A DNA stretch of 64,000 nucleotides from Ideonella benzenivorans (GTDB lineage Bacteria > Pseudomonadota > Gammaproteobacteria > Burkholderiales > Burkholderiaceae_C): NCBI RefSeq assembly GCF_020387415.1, contig NZ_JAGWCB010000020.1:124001-188000 (forward strand). The letters are read 5' to 3'. This document shows positions 1 through 8,679 of the stretch, one piece after another (the first letter of the stretch is position 1; every line of letters begins with the position of its first letter). Made by a program: the position numbers and the translations under genes. The notes under the pieces were generated by a model. That model was given only the letters and a program-made list of their open reading frames with translations, did not search any database and had not been told where the DNA came from.

Positions 1-1
1 G

Positions 2-3000
2 TGGATGGCGCTGTCCTGCCTGACAGCGCTGGCGGCGCCATTGGGCCGCTGGAGCGGCTGGGACGACCGCCTGTTCCAGCGCGTCACCAGCGCCACCGGC
101 GAGCCCAACGACCTGGGCGTGATGGCCATGGCCCAGGACCCGGTCGGCTTCCTGTGGGTGGGCACGCAGCAGGGCCTGGTCCGCTGGGACGGCTACCGCC
201 TGCGCACCTATTCCGCGGACCTGAGCCAGCCCCACGGCCTGCCCGATGGCTTCATCCAGTCGCTCTGGGTCGCCCCCGAGGGTACGTTGTGGATCGGCAC
301 CGTCGCCCATGGTCTGGTGCGCTACCGTCCCCACAGCGATGACTTCGAATCCGTCGGGCTTGGCCCGCACGGCCTGCGCCATGTGGGGGTGAATGTCATC
401 GCCGGCGCGCCGCAAGGCTGCCTGTGGGTGGGCACGGGCGCCGGGCTGGACCGGCTGGACCCCACCACCGGCCGGGCCGAGCGGGTGGTGCTGAACCCCG
501 GGCGCACCGAGGACCCCGCCGTGCAGGCGGTGCTGACCGACCGGTCCGGGCAGCTGTGGATCGGCTCCGACGCGGGCCTGTTCCGGGCCGCGGCCGATGG
601 CCGGGGCGTGGCCCGCTACCCTTTGCCCGGCACGGGCGACACACCTCGGATCAGCCGGCTGATGGAGGACCAGCGGGGCCGGCTCTGGATCGCGGTCGAC
701 CACCAGGGCCTGTGGGTGCTGGACCTGGCCCAGGGCAGCCTGCGCCGGGTCGAGAGCCGGAGCGTGGACGCGGCCGCGGGCCTGGACCAGCAGACCGTGC
801 GCTCGCTGGTGGAATCCGGCGACGGGCAGGTCTGGGTGGGCACCCGCAGCAACGGCCTGGTGCTGGTGGACGAGAACAACCTGACCTTGCGGCGCATCCA
901 CCGCAACGCGACCAGCGCCTTCGGCCTGGACAGCGAGGCCATCTGGTCCCTGTTTCGCGACCGCTCCGGCATCCTCTGGGTCGGCACCTCGCGCAGCTTG
1001 CTGCGCCACAACCTGCAGGCCACCTTCGTCCACACCGTGTTTGGCGGGGACGGACCGCGCGATACCTTGCGCAGCGAGGATGTGCTCGCGGTCATCCCGA
1101 CGCCCGACGGCCGCATCTGGCTGGGGGTGGGCACCGAAGGGGTCGACATCGTCGATCCGGCGCAGGGGGTGGTGGCCACCTTGCGCCCCGACATGAAACA
1201 CCCGCTCGCCGCCTTGCCGCCCGAGCGCGTGCTGACCGGCCTGCCGCTGGAGCAGCGCGCCGAGGTGCTGCTGGGCACGCAAAAAGGCCTGTACCTGGCC
1301 GATCTGGCCGGCACGCGGGTGCGGCGGCTGGAGGTGCCGGGCCACCGGTCGGACGAGGAGGTGCAGGTGCTGGCCCGGGGCTGGAGCGGCATCTGGGTCG
1401 GCGGACCGGAGGGGCTGTGGCGGCTCACGCTGGACCGCCAGGGGCGACCCGAGGGTGCGCGGTGGGCCGTCGGCATGAGCGACCGCCGCATCAGCGCGAT
1501 CACCCGGGCATCGCCGCACCGGATCTGGGTGGGCACCAACAGCGGCGTGAACCTCTATGACGAGCGCACCGGCCAGGTGCTTCACCTGGGGGCTGGAGGC
1601 CGTTGGCAGGACGCCGCCCTGGCGAGCGTCAATGTCACCTCGCTGGAGCTGGACCCGAAGGGGCGGCTCTGGGTGGCCACCGGCGGTACCGGCCTGTTCG
1701 TGGTCGACGCGCCCGAAAGCGATCATCCCCAGGTGCGCCACCTGGGCTCGGCGCAGGGCCTGCCCAAGGACTTCATCAACAAGGTGCTGCCCGATGACCT
1801 CGGCGGCGTCTGGGCCAGCACCGACCAGGGCATTGTGCAGATCGACCCGGCCACGCTGGCGGTGCGGGCCTACGGGGCCAAGGAAGGCGTGGCGCTGCTG
1901 CAATACTGGGCCGCCTCGGGCGCCCGCACGCCCCAGGGCGAGCTGATCTTCGGCGGCCTGGGGGGCATCAGCGTGGTGGTGCCCCAGGTCACCGAGTGGC
2001 GCACCTACCAGGCGCCGGTGGTGGCCACCGAGGTCTGGGTGGGCGGGCAGGCCCAGACCATGGGGCGCTTCAACCAGCCCGGGCAGGTGACCCGGCTGAC
2101 GCTGCCTCCGGGGCAGCATGACCTGGCGGTGGAATTCGCCGCGCTGGACTACCTGGCGCCTTCATCCAACCGCTATGCCTACCGCCTGGACGGCTACGAC
2201 GAGGATTGGATCCCGACCGATGCCAGCCGCCGCCGCGCTGCCTACACCAATCTGCCGCCGGGCGAGTACCGGCTGGAGCTGCGCGGCTCGAACGCCGACG
2301 GCTTGTGGTCGTCGCCGCCGATGGTGATCGACGTCGAGGTGCAGCCCGCCTGGTTCCAGCGGGTCGGCTTTCGCCTGCTGGCGGCGTTGCTGGGATTGGC
2401 CCTGCTGTGGGGGATGCTGCGGGTGCGCACGCTCTGGCTGACCCGCCGTCAGCATGAGCTGGAGCAACTGGTGGCCGAGCGCACGGCCGAGCTGGAGCAG
2501 CGCAGTGCCGAGCTGCAGCTGAGCCAGGCCAAGCTGGCCGAGATGGCCTACTTCGATGCGCTGACCGGCCTGCCCAACCGGCGCATGCTGGCCGAGCGCT
2601 TCGACCGCCTGGCCAGCACGGTGCGGCGCGAGGGCGAGGGCGGCTTTGCCCTGCTGCTGCTGGACCTGGACCGCTTCAAGCAGATCAACGACAGCCTGGG
2701 CCACGCGGCCGGCGATGCCCTGTTGCAGGCGGCTGCCGAGCGGCTGAAACAGGCCGTGCGGGAGGTGGACACGGTGGCCCGCATCGGCGGCGACGAGTTT
2801 GCGATCCTGCTCTCCGGGCTGACCGACCCGCACACGATCGAGCCGGTGTGCCGCCGCATCGTGCAGGCCTTCGAGCGCCCGGTGGTGTTCGGTGACGAGC
2901 CGATGAGCACCAGTGCCAGCATCGGTGTGGCCTGCTATCCGACCCAGGGACGCACGCTTGACGAGCTGTCGCGCCTGGCCGATGGCGCGCTCTACCGCGC

Positions 3001-3037
3001 CAAGGCGGCCGGGCGCAACACCTGGCGTTTTGCCTAG
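2..3037 (+). CDS. Hybrid periplasmic beta-propeller sensor with GGDEF domain, 5' end outside the window
   Basis: A likely membrane-bound diguanylate cyclase that would make cyclic di-GMP in response to a periplasmic signal. About twelve propeller repeats of the form G-x-L/I-W-V/I-G-T cover roughly residues 40-640. They are followed by a Y_Y_Y domain (about 690-760), one membrane helix (about 775-795), a short coiled coil and a GGDEF domain. The active-site motif GGDEF is intact at about residues 928-932, and an RxxD inhibitory-site motif (REVD) lies just before it. The reading frame is open to the window edge, and the only Met at position 5 would leave a signal peptide without a charged n-region, so the true start is probably upstream. 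The stop codon overlaps that of the convergent gene by 4 bases. The ligand cannot be told from sequence. Confidence 0.88.
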   Translation, partial: WMALSCLTALAAPLGRWSGWDDRLFQRVTSATGEPNDLGVMAMAQDPVGFLWVGTQQGLVRWDGYRLRTYSADLSQPHGLPDGFIQSLWVAPEGTLWIGTVAHGLVRYRPHSDDFESVGLGPHGLRHVGVNVIAGAPQGCLWVGTGAGLDRLDPTTGRAERVVLNPGRTEDPAVQAVLTDRSGQLWIGSDAGLFRAAADGRGVARYPLPGTGDTPRISRLMEDQRGRLWIAVDHQGLWVLDLAQGSLRRVESRSVDAAAGLDQQTVRSLVESGDGQVWVGTRSNGLVLVDENNLTLRRIHRNATSAFGLDSEAIWSLFRDRSGILWVGTSRSLLRHNLQATFVHTVFGGDGPRDTLRSEDVLAVIPTPDGRIWLGVGTEGVDIVDPAQGVVATLRPDMKHPLAALPPERVLTGLPLEQRAEVLLGTQKGLYLADLAGTRVRRLEVPGHRSDEEVQVLARGWSGIWVGGPEGLWRLTLDRQGRPEGARWAVGMSDRRISAITRASPHRIWVGTNSGVNLYDERTGQVLHLGAGGRWQDAALASVNVTSLELDPKGRLWVATGGTGLFVVDAPESDHPQVRHLGSAQGLPKDFINKVLPDDLGGVWASTDQGIVQIDPATLAVRAYGAKEGVALLQYWAASGARTPQGELIFGGLGGISVVVPQVTEWRTYQAPVVATEVWVGGQAQTMGRFNQPGQVTRLTLPPGQHDLAVEFAALDYLAPSSNRYAYRLDGYDEDWIPTDASRRRAAYTNLPPGEYRLELRGSNADGLWSSPPMVIDVEVQPAWFQRVGFRLLAALLGLALLWGMLRVRTLWLTRRQHELEQLVAERTAELEQRSAELQLSQAKLAEMAYFDALTGLPNRRMLAERFDRLASTVRREGEGGFALLLLDLDRFKQINDSLGHAAGDALLQAAAERLKQAVREVDTVARIGGDEFAILLSGLTDPHTIEPVCRRIVQAFERPVVFGDEPMSTSASIGVACYPTQGRTLDELSRLADGALYRAKAAGRNTWRFA

Positions 3038-4851
3038 TCGGCCAGCGTGATGCGCGGCTGCGGGTCCGGGGCTGGCCCACGGGCCAGCTGCTCCACCAGG
3101 GCCTGCAGGTCCTGCACGCCGCCCAGCCGCTCACGGCCCGCGCGGAAACCGTGGAAACCGTCCCCGCCCTCGGCCAGGTAGCTGTTCACCACCACCCGCA
3201 GCGGCTGGTCCGGCGTGATCGGTTGGCCGTTGAGCCGCATCTCCTGCACACGCTGGCCCCGCGCGGCACTGCGCCGCCAGCGGTACTGCAGGCTGGCCGA
3301 GGGTTGCAGCCAGTGAGGCTCATCGTCGGCGCGGTGGGCCTGGTTTTCCAGCAAGGCCTTCAGCTCGGCGCCGGTCAGCGTCATCACCACCAGGCTGTTG
3401 CCGAAGGGCTGCAGGGTGAAGGCTTCGCCAAAGCTGACCGGGCAGGGGGGCGTGCCGTGGCACAGCAGGTCGCTGCGCAGCCCGCCCCGGTTGGTCAGCG
3501 CGATCTGCGCGCCGCCCAGGGCGGGGGCCCGGGTGGCGGCCAACTGGGCGTCGGCCACCAGCCGGCCCACGGTGCTGTCCGTCGCGCCGGCGCGGGTGAA
3601 GCTGCCGCCGATGCGGCCCACCGGCCGGTCGGCCTGCGGCGCGGCCAGTGCGGCATAGCGGGCCACCGTGGCAGCCACGCCGGCATCCTCGCGGGCCTGG
3701 GCCAGGGCGTCATGCCAGGGGGCGGGCGTGTCGGCCAGCACCCGCGCCCGCGCCGCGGCCGGGGTGTGGTCGTTGAGCACCGGCAGGTTGCGGCTGCGGG
3801 TGGCGGCCCGGTCCACGTCGCCGGTGACCGGGTCCAGCACCAGGTCCACCACGGCCAGGCCGCGGCCGTAGGAGCCGGCCTGCACCACCGGGCGGCCGTC
3901 GATCAGGCAGCGGTAGCCCTGGTGGGTGTGGGCCGAGAAGACCACGTCCACCGCCGGGGTGATGTGCCGGGCCATGTCGAAGATGGCGCCACTGGCGCCC
4001 GGGCAGCGCTCGTCGTTCCAGTCGCTGCGGTGGGCCGCGTCCAGCTCGCCCCCTTCGTGCACCAGGGCCACCAGGGCCTGCACCCCCTGGGCCTGCAGCG
4101 CGGCGGCGGTGCGGTTGATGGCCTCGGCCTCGTCGGTGAAGCGCAGCCCGGCCACGCCGGACGGCACGACGATGGCCGGGGTGTGGCGCGTCACCGCGCC
4201 GATGAAGCCCACCTTCACGCCGCCGATCGTGCGCACCAGGGCCGGGGCCAGCAGCGGCTGGCCGTCCGCCTGTTTCACGACATTGGCGGCCAGCAGCGGA
4301 AAGCGCGCCCCCGGGTAGGGGCCGGTGGCGCAGCTGCTCAGGGTGGGGTCGGCGGCCGCACACCCGCCCTTCAGCAGGCGCAACAGCTCGGTCTGGCCGG
4401 CGTCGAACTCGTGGTTGCCCGGAATGCCCAGGTCCAGCCCGATCTGGTTCATCACCGTCACGGTGGATTCGTGTCGGAACAGCGAGGACACCAGCGGCGC
4501 GGCCCCCACCAGGTCACCGCTGGACAGGAACAGGCTGTGCGGCACCTGGGCCCGCAGGGCCTGCACCAGCCCCGCCAGTGCCGGGGCGCCGCCGGTGGGG
4601 AGGCGCAGAGCCGGGCCGGCCGGGGCCGACGCCGACCAGGTCAGCGTGAGGTCCGCCTCTTCTTCGAGGTGGCCGTGGAAGTCGTTCACCGCCATCAGCC
4701 GCAGCGGGATGCCCGACGCTGCCGGCACCGGGGTGGAGGCCACGGGGGGCTGGGCACAGGCGGCCAGCGTCAGGGGCAGGAGGGCCAGCAGGCCGACCGG
4801 GCGGCGCCAGCGCAGGGACGGGATCGGCAGACGGGGCAGGAGGAGGCGCAT
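3034..4851 (-). CDS. 5'-nucleotidase / UDP-sugar hydrolase family lipoprotein
   Basis: A UshA-like metallophosphatase expected to strip phosphate from extracellular nucleotides. The metallophosphatase domain shows the metal-binding motifs NDFHGH, GD, GNHEFD and AHTH in order, and a 5'-nucleotidase C-terminal domain occupies the last 200 or so residues. I chose the Met at 4851 because it gives a normal signal peptide ending in the lipobox LAAC (Cys32). Longer starts at 4884 and 4995 add arginine-rich residues typical of non-coding DNA, and the one at 4995 would overlap the chemoreceptor gene. No strong ribosome binding site precedes 4851. The protein is probably anchored to the outer membrane facing the periplasm. 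Confidence 0.85.
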   Translation of the reverse strand: MRLLLPRLPIPSLRWRRPVGLLALLPLTLAACAQPPVASTPVPAASGIPLRLMAVNDFHGHLEEEADLTLTWSASAPAGPALRLPTGGAPALAGLVQALRAQVPHSLFLSSGDLVGAAPLVSSLFRHESTVTVMNQIGLDLGIPGNHEFDAGQTELLRLLKGGCAAADPTLSSCATGPYPGARFPLLAANVVKQADGQPLLAPALVRTIGGVKVGFIGAVTRHTPAIVVPSGVAGLRFTDEAEAINRTAAALQAQGVQALVALVHEGGELDAAHRSDWNDERCPGASGAIFDMARHITPAVDVVFSAHTHQGYRCLIDGRPVVQAGSYGRGLAVVDLVLDPVTGDVDRAATRSRNLPVLNDHTPAAARARVLADTPAPWHDALAQAREDAGVAATVARYAALAAPQADRPVGRIGGSFTRAGATDSTVGRLVADAQLAATRAPALGGAQIALTNRGGLRSDLLCHGTPPCPVSFGEAFTLQPFGNSLVVMTLTGAELKALLENQAHRADDEPHWLQPSASLQYRWRRSAARGQRVQEMRLNGQPITPDQPLRVVVNSYLAEGGDGFHGFRAGRERLGGVQDLQALVEQLARGPAPDPQPRITLAD

Positions 4852-4924
4852 GGCAGGGCGGTTCGTGGAACGGGGAGTGCGCATTGTGGGTCGGTGACGC
4901 ACCGGTTTTGGCCGCCGGCGCCAC

Positions 4925-4951
4925 TTCAGTCCCCCTGTCGGCCGCCGAAAT
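4925..4951 (+). promoter_or_regulatory. Possible sigma-28 (FliA) promoter for the chemoreceptor
   Basis: The sequence GCCGAAAT at 4944-4951 resembles the flagellar sigma-28 -10 element GCCGATAA with two mismatches. It lies 43 bases before the chemoreceptor start. The -35 position 15 bases upstream reads TTCA rather than TAAA. Chemotaxis receptors are commonly FliA-dependent, which is the main reason to list it. The match is weak. Confidence 0.25.
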
Positions 4952-4993
4952 GTCCGTCCAGAACCGCGCTTCACAACACAACCAAGGAGACCC

Positions 4994-6151
4994 ATGCAAG
5001 TGCTCGACCGACTGAAACTGGGACGCCGCCTGGCGCTGGGCTACAGCGTTGTGATCGCACTGATGCTGCTGGTGGCCTGGCTGACCGCTGAGCAGATCGG
5101 CCAGAGCGAGCTGGCCCGGCAGGCGGCCCAGGCCGAGCAGGTCAGCCAGCATCTGGCGCGGGCCCGCGCCACGCTGTGGGGAGGCACCGGCCTGGGCGTG
5201 CTGCTGGCGGTGGCGATGGCCTGGAGCCTGGCACGCAGCCTCACCGCGCCGCTCAACCGCCTGCAGCAGGCGGCCCAGCGCATCGCCCAGGGTGACCTGA
5301 GCCACGAGGTGCCGACGATGGACGGTGCATCGGAGACCGCGCTGCTGACCCGTGACGTGGCGCAGATGCAGGAATCCCTGCGCCGCCTGGTCAGCCAGGC
5401 GCGTGCTGCGACGGACTCGATCGAGGTGGCCAGCCGCGAGGTGGCGGCCGGCAACACCGACCTGAGCGCCCGCACCGAGCAGACCGCGTCCAGCCTGCAG
5501 CAGACGGCGAGCTCGATGGAGCAGCTCACCGGCACCGTTCAGCACACCGCCGATGCGGCCCGGACGGCCAACCAGCTGGCCGGTGGCGCGGCCGGCGTGG
5601 CCCAGCAGGGCGGCGAGGTGATGCAGGCGGTGGTCAAGACCATGGGCGACATCCACCAGGCCAGCCAGAGGATCGCCGACATCATCGGCGTGATCGACGG
5701 CATTGCCTTCCAGACCAACATCCTGGCGCTGAACGCGGCCGTCGAGGCGGCCCGGGCCGGCGAGCAGGGCCGCGGCTTCGCGGTGGTGGCCGGTGAGGTG
5801 CGCTCGCTGGCCCAGCGCAGCGCCGAGGCCGCCAAGGAGATCAAGACCTTGATCGGCGCCAGTGTCGCGCAGGTGGAGAACGGCTCCCGTCTGGTCGGCG
5901 ATGCGGGCCAGACCATCGGCAAGGTGGTCGACAGCGTCGGCCAGGTGCGCCGCATCGTCGGTGAGATCTCCACCGCCGCCGGCGAACAGAGCCAGGGCCT
6001 GGGCGAGGTGAACACCGCCGTGGCCCAGCTGGACCAGATGACCCAGCAGAACGCCGCGCTGGTGGAGCAGTCCGCCGCCGCGGCCGAGAGCCTGCGTCAG
6101 CAGGCCCGCCAGCTGGCGCAGGTGATCAGCGGCTTCCAGCTGCCGGCCTGA
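4994..6151 (+). CDS. Methyl-accepting chemotaxis protein with minimal periplasmic part
   Basis: A chemoreceptor of 385 residues that would signal to CheA/CheW. TM1 is about residues 13-32 and TM2 about 62-80, followed by a HAMP domain (about 80-135) and the cytoplasmic signalling hairpin with its conserved tip ([18 protein letters not shown]). Only about 29 residues separate the two membrane helices, while receptors with a four-helix-bundle sensor have about 150, so the usual ligand-binding domain is missing. The start has a good ribosome binding site (AAGGAGA). The receptor may sense through the membrane or HAMP domain, or work in mixed arrays. No che genes are nearby. Confidence 0.95.
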   Translation: MQVLDRLKLGRRLALGYSVVIALMLLVAWLTAEQIGQSELARQAAQAEQVSQHLARARATLWGGTGLGVLLAVAMAWSLARSLTAPLNRLQQAAQRIAQGDLSHEVPTMDGASETALLTRDVAQMQESLRRLVSQARAATDSIEVASREVAAGNTDLSARTEQTASSLQQTASSMEQLTGTVQHTADAARTANQLAGGAAGVAQQGGEVMQAVVKTMGDIHQASQRIADIIGVIDGIAFQTNILALNAAVEAARAGEQGRGFAVVAGEVRSLAQRSAEAAKEIKTLIGASVAQVENGSRLVGDAGQTIGKVVDSVGQVRRIVGEISTAAGEQSQGLGEVNTAVAQLDQMTQQNAALVEQSAAAAESLRQQARQLAQVISGFQLPA

Positions 6152-6164
6152 GGCCTTGCTGCGC

Positions 6165-6791
6165 TCAGTGCGCAGCCGCCGGGTCGATCGGCTCGTAGCG
6201 CTGGCCCTGCAGCAGCGCGATGGGCGAGCGCCAGTAGATATCGATGTTGTGCAGCGGGTCGGTGATGATCTTGCTCATCCAGGCCAGGCCCCAGGCCGGG
6301 CTGCGCAGGAAGCACAGCTGCAGCGTGCGCAGCAGCACGCCGCCCGTGCCCAAGGCCAGCCACAGCAGGCCCAGGTCGTGCCAGTAGCCGCTCAGGCCGA
6401 GCACGCCGACCGTGCCGGTGCTGGGCATGATCAGCCCGAACAGATCGCGCCGGGCCCACAGCAGCAGCGGCAGGGCCAGCCACACGCCAATCAGGATGGC
6501 CTTGCGCCGCATGTTGTAGCCGGCCTTGAAGCCTTCCTTGGCTTCGTAGCTGCAGCCGTTGATGGCGTCGTAGCCCTTGGGCTCGAAGAAGATGTGGCCG
6601 GACTGGCGGCTGACCATGCCCACGCACCAGCCCACGAGGGCGGCCGCGGCCGGGTCCACGAACAGCAGGCCGTAGGCCACCAGGAAGCTGATTGCGCTGA
6701 CCAGGTGCAGCGTCTGGTTGATGCGGCACTGGTGGTAGTAGCGGTGGTCGTCCCAGCGCAGGGTGCGCAGCTTGGCGATGAAGTCATGCAC
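6165..6791 (-). CDS. Mpo1-like / DUF962-type membrane protein
   Basis: A 208-residue polytopic membrane protein with about four hydrophobic segments. Near the N-terminus it has a histidine/asparagine pattern (YYHQCRINQTLH) and, about 40 residues later, GHIFFEP. Both resemble the Mpo1-like family, whose yeast member is a fatty-acid alpha-dioxygenase. I chose the GTG start at 6791 because GGAG lies nine bases upstream. The longer Met start at 6905 adds 38 residues of unlikely composition. The gene is convergent with the chemoreceptor and divergent from nifE. The enzymatic role is inferred from weak family resemblance. Confidence 0.65.
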   Translation of the reverse strand: MHDFIAKLRTLRWDDHRYYHQCRINQTLHLVSAISFLVAYGLLFVDPAAAALVGWCVGMVSRQSGHIFFEPKGYDAINGCSYEAKEGFKAGYNMRRKAILIGVWLALPLLLWARRDLFGLIMPSTGTVGVLGLSGYWHDLGLLWLALGTGGVLLRTLQLCFLRSPAWGLAWMSKIITDPLHNIDIYWRSPIALLQGQRYEPIDPAAAH

Positions 6792-6929
6792 GGTGTGTGG
6801 CTCCAGGAAATGTGACACCCCGCCAGCGTGACCACCGTGCGTGACGGTTCCGGGTCGTCTGCATGACGGCACCGTGGCATGGGCCTGGCTTCTGCGCCAG
6901 ATCAAACGCCAGGGCGCGCGGCTGTGGGG

Positions 6930-6950
6930 TTTGTCGCAAACGCGCCAAGG
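6930..6950 (+). promoter_or_regulatory. NifA-like upstream activator sequence for nifE
   Basis: The element reads TTTGTC-n-CAAAC-n4-CAAGG and contains TGT-N10-CCA, one base away from the NifA consensus TGT-N10-ACA. It starts 85 bases before the -24 GG of the sigma-54 promoter at 7014-7029. The same element occurs at 8545-8565, 84 bases before the nifN promoter. The repetition at equal distance supports a real site. Confidence 0.6.
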
Positions 6951-6972
6951 TCCGCCGCGCGGGCACTGGCGC

Positions 6973-6985
6973 CAAGTGATTGATC
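6973..6985 (-). promoter_or_regulatory. IHF-like site between activator site and nifE promoter
   Basis: On the plus strand this reads CAA-GTGA-TTGATC, matching the reverse complement of the IHF consensus (WATCAANNNNTTR) with one mismatch at the last base. IHF commonly bends DNA between a NifA site and a sigma-54 promoter. A matching site precedes nifN. Confidence 0.5.
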
Positions 6986-7013
6986 TGTCTCAGGTTCTGC
7001 GGTCAGACCGGGT

Positions 7014-7029
7014 TGGCACCGAAGCTGCA
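7014..7029 (+). promoter_or_regulatory. Sigma-54 (-24/-12) promoter of nifE
   Basis: TGGCACC-GAAG-CTGCA fits the sigma-54 consensus TGGCACG-N4-TTGCW closely. The invariant GG (7015-7016) and GC (7027-7028) are separated by exactly ten bases. It lies about 47 bases upstream of the nifE start. Expected control: NifA activation under nitrogen limitation. Confidence 0.88.
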
Positions 7030-7075
7030 TGGTGAGTCACACCGCACCACGCTTGCACTGCGCCAGGAGGCCCCC

Positions 7076-8524
7076 ATGTCCGCGTCGCTGAAAGCCAAGA
7101 TCGCCCAGGTCCTTGATGAACCCGGTTGCGACAAGAACCAGGGCAAGAGCGAGAAGGAGCGCAAGAAGGGCTGCACCAAGCAGCTCACGCCGGGAGCTGC
7201 GGCGGGCGGCTGTGCCTTCGACGGCGCCAAGATCGCACTGCAGCCCATCGTGGACGTGGCCCACCTGGTGCACGGCCCCATCGCCTGCGAGGGCAACAGC
7301 TGGGACAACCGGCACAGCGCCTCCAGCGGTTCGCAGGTCTACCGCACCGGCTTCACCACCGACATCAACGAGTTGGACGTGATCTATGGCGGCGAGAAGC
7401 GCCTGTTCAAGTCCATCCGCGAGATCATCGAGAAGTACGACCCGCCGGCGGTCTTCGTCTACCAGACCTGCGTCACCGCGCTGATCGGCGATGACATCGA
7501 GGCCGTCTGCAAGCGGGCCACCGAGAAGTTCGGCAAGCCGGTCATCCCGGTCAACGCGCCGGGCTTTGCGGGCCCGAAGAACCTGGGCAACAAACTCGGC
7601 GCCGAGAGCGTGCTGGACTATGTCATCGGCACCGAAGAGCCCGAGACCACTACGCCCTACGACATCAACATCATCGGCGAGTACAACCTCTCGGGTGAGC
7701 TCTGGCAGATCAAGCCGCTGCTGGACGCGCTGGGCGTGCGCATCCTGTCCTGCATCTCGGGCGATGGCCGCTACCACGAGATCGCCACCGCGCACCGGGC
7801 CAAGGCCAACATGATGGTCTGCTCCAAGTCGATGATCAACATCGCCACGCGCATGCAGGACCGCTACGGCATCCCGTACTTCGAGGGCTCGTTCTACGGC
7901 ATCTCGGACATGAGCACCACGCTGCGCGAGATCGCGCGGCTGCTGGTCGAGCGCGGGGCCGACCCGGAGCTGAAGGACCGCACCGAGGCGCTGATCGCGG
8001 CCGAGGAGGCGCGGGCCTGGGAGCGCATCCGCGCCTACCGCGAGCGCCTGGCCGGCAAGAAGGTGCTCTTGATCACCGGCGGCGTGAAGAGCTGGTCGGT
8101 CGTCTCGGCGCTGCAGGAGGCCGGACTGCAGGTGGTGGGCACCTCGGTGAAGAAGTCCACCAAGGAAGACAAGGACAAGATCAAGGAGATGTTCGGCGAC
8201 CAGGCCGACGCCCACATGATCGACGACATGACCCCGCGCCAGATGTACGCCATGCTGCGCGAGGCCAAGGCCGACATCATGCTCAGTGGCGGGCGCAGCC
8301 AGTTCATCGCGCTCAAGGCCCGCATGCCCTGGATGGACATCAACCAGGAGCGCCACCATGCCTTTGCCGGTTACGAGGGCATGGTGACCATGGTGGCCGA
8401 GATCGAGAAGGCCCTGTTCAACCCGATGTGGGCGCAGGTGCGCACGCCGGCGCCCTGGGAGCTGGAAGACCCGCTGCTGCGCGAGCAGGACGCGGCGCAG
8501 CTGGCCAGCGAGGCGGCGCATTGA
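7076..8524 (+). CDS. nifE: Nitrogenase FeMo-cofactor scaffold subunit NifE
   Basis: The alpha subunit of the NifEN scaffold, on which the NifB-derived iron-sulfur core is matured with molybdenum and homocitrate into FeMo-co. The 482-residue protein keeps cysteines at 46, 71 and 132, with nearly the spacing of the cluster-binding cysteines of Azotobacter NifE (37, 62, 124). The body carries family blocks such as HGPIACEGNSWDNRHS and GEYNLSGELWQI. The ATG at 7076 is preceded by AGGAGG, and the frame upstream of it looks non-coding. Its own sigma-54 promoter lies just upstream. nifHDK and nifB are not in the window, so this is a detached cofactor block. Confidence 0.97.
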   Translation: MSASLKAKIAQVLDEPGCDKNQGKSEKERKKGCTKQLTPGAAAGGCAFDGAKIALQPIVDVAHLVHGPIACEGNSWDNRHSASSGSQVYRTGFTTDINELDVIYGGEKRLFKSIREIIEKYDPPAVFVYQTCVTALIGDDIEAVCKRATEKFGKPVIPVNAPGFAGPKNLGNKLGAESVLDYVIGTEEPETTTPYDINIIGEYNLSGELWQIKPLLDALGVRILSCISGDGRYHEIATAHRAKANMMVCSKSMINIATRMQDRYGIPYFEGSFYGISDMSTTLREIARLLVERGADPELKDRTEALIAAEEARAWERIRAYRERLAGKKVLLITGGVKSWSVVSALQEAGLQVVGTSVKKSTKEDKDKIKEMFGDQADAHMIDDMTPRQMYAMLREAKADIMLSGGRSQFIALKARMPWMDINQERHHAFAGYEGMVTMVAEIEKALFNPMWAQVRTPAPWELEDPLLREQDAAQLASEAAH

Positions 8525-8544
8525 AGCAGGCCGTCACGGTGGAC

Positions 8545-8565
8545 TTTGTCTCAAACCTTTCAAAG
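8545..8565 (+). promoter_or_regulatory. NifA-like upstream activator sequence for nifN
   Basis: TTTGTC-n-CAAAC-n4-CAAAG, containing TGT-N10-TCA. It matches the nifE element at 6930-6950 at all conserved positions. It starts 84 bases before the -24 GG of the nifN promoter. Confidence 0.6.
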
Positions 8566-8597
8566 CCCGCGCAGGGGTTGTGGCCCGTGTGGTGCGC

Positions 8598-8610
8598 CAA
8601 GTCCTTGAAT
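8598..8610 (-). promoter_or_regulatory. IHF-like site upstream of nifN
   Basis: The plus strand reads CAA-GTCC-TTGAAT, one mismatch from the reversed IHF consensus. It shares the block GCGCCAAGTnnTTGA with the nifE site. It is 31 bases from the promoter GG against 42 for nifE, a difference of about one helical turn, so the bend would face the same way. Confidence 0.5.
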
Positions 8611-8627
8611 TCAAAGGACTTCATGGT

Positions 8628-8642
8628 TGGCACCAAACCTGC
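8628..8642 (+). promoter_or_regulatory. Sigma-54 (-24/-12) promoter of nifN
   Basis: TGGCACC-AAAC-CTGC, with GG at 8629-8630 and GC at 8641-8642 separated by ten bases. It shares GGTTGGCACC with the nifE promoter. It lies in the 155-base gap between nifE and nifN, so nifN can be transcribed without nifE. Confidence 0.87.
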
Positions 8643-8679
8643 GATGGACTGACCGAACCCGCTTGTGCAGGAGTGCCCC

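Noticed and set aside
3151-5091. A 646-codon open frame opposite the 5'-nucleotidase gene
   Set aside because: The minus-strand frame has all metallophosphatase motifs; this one is a Gly/Ala/Arg/His-rich mirror.
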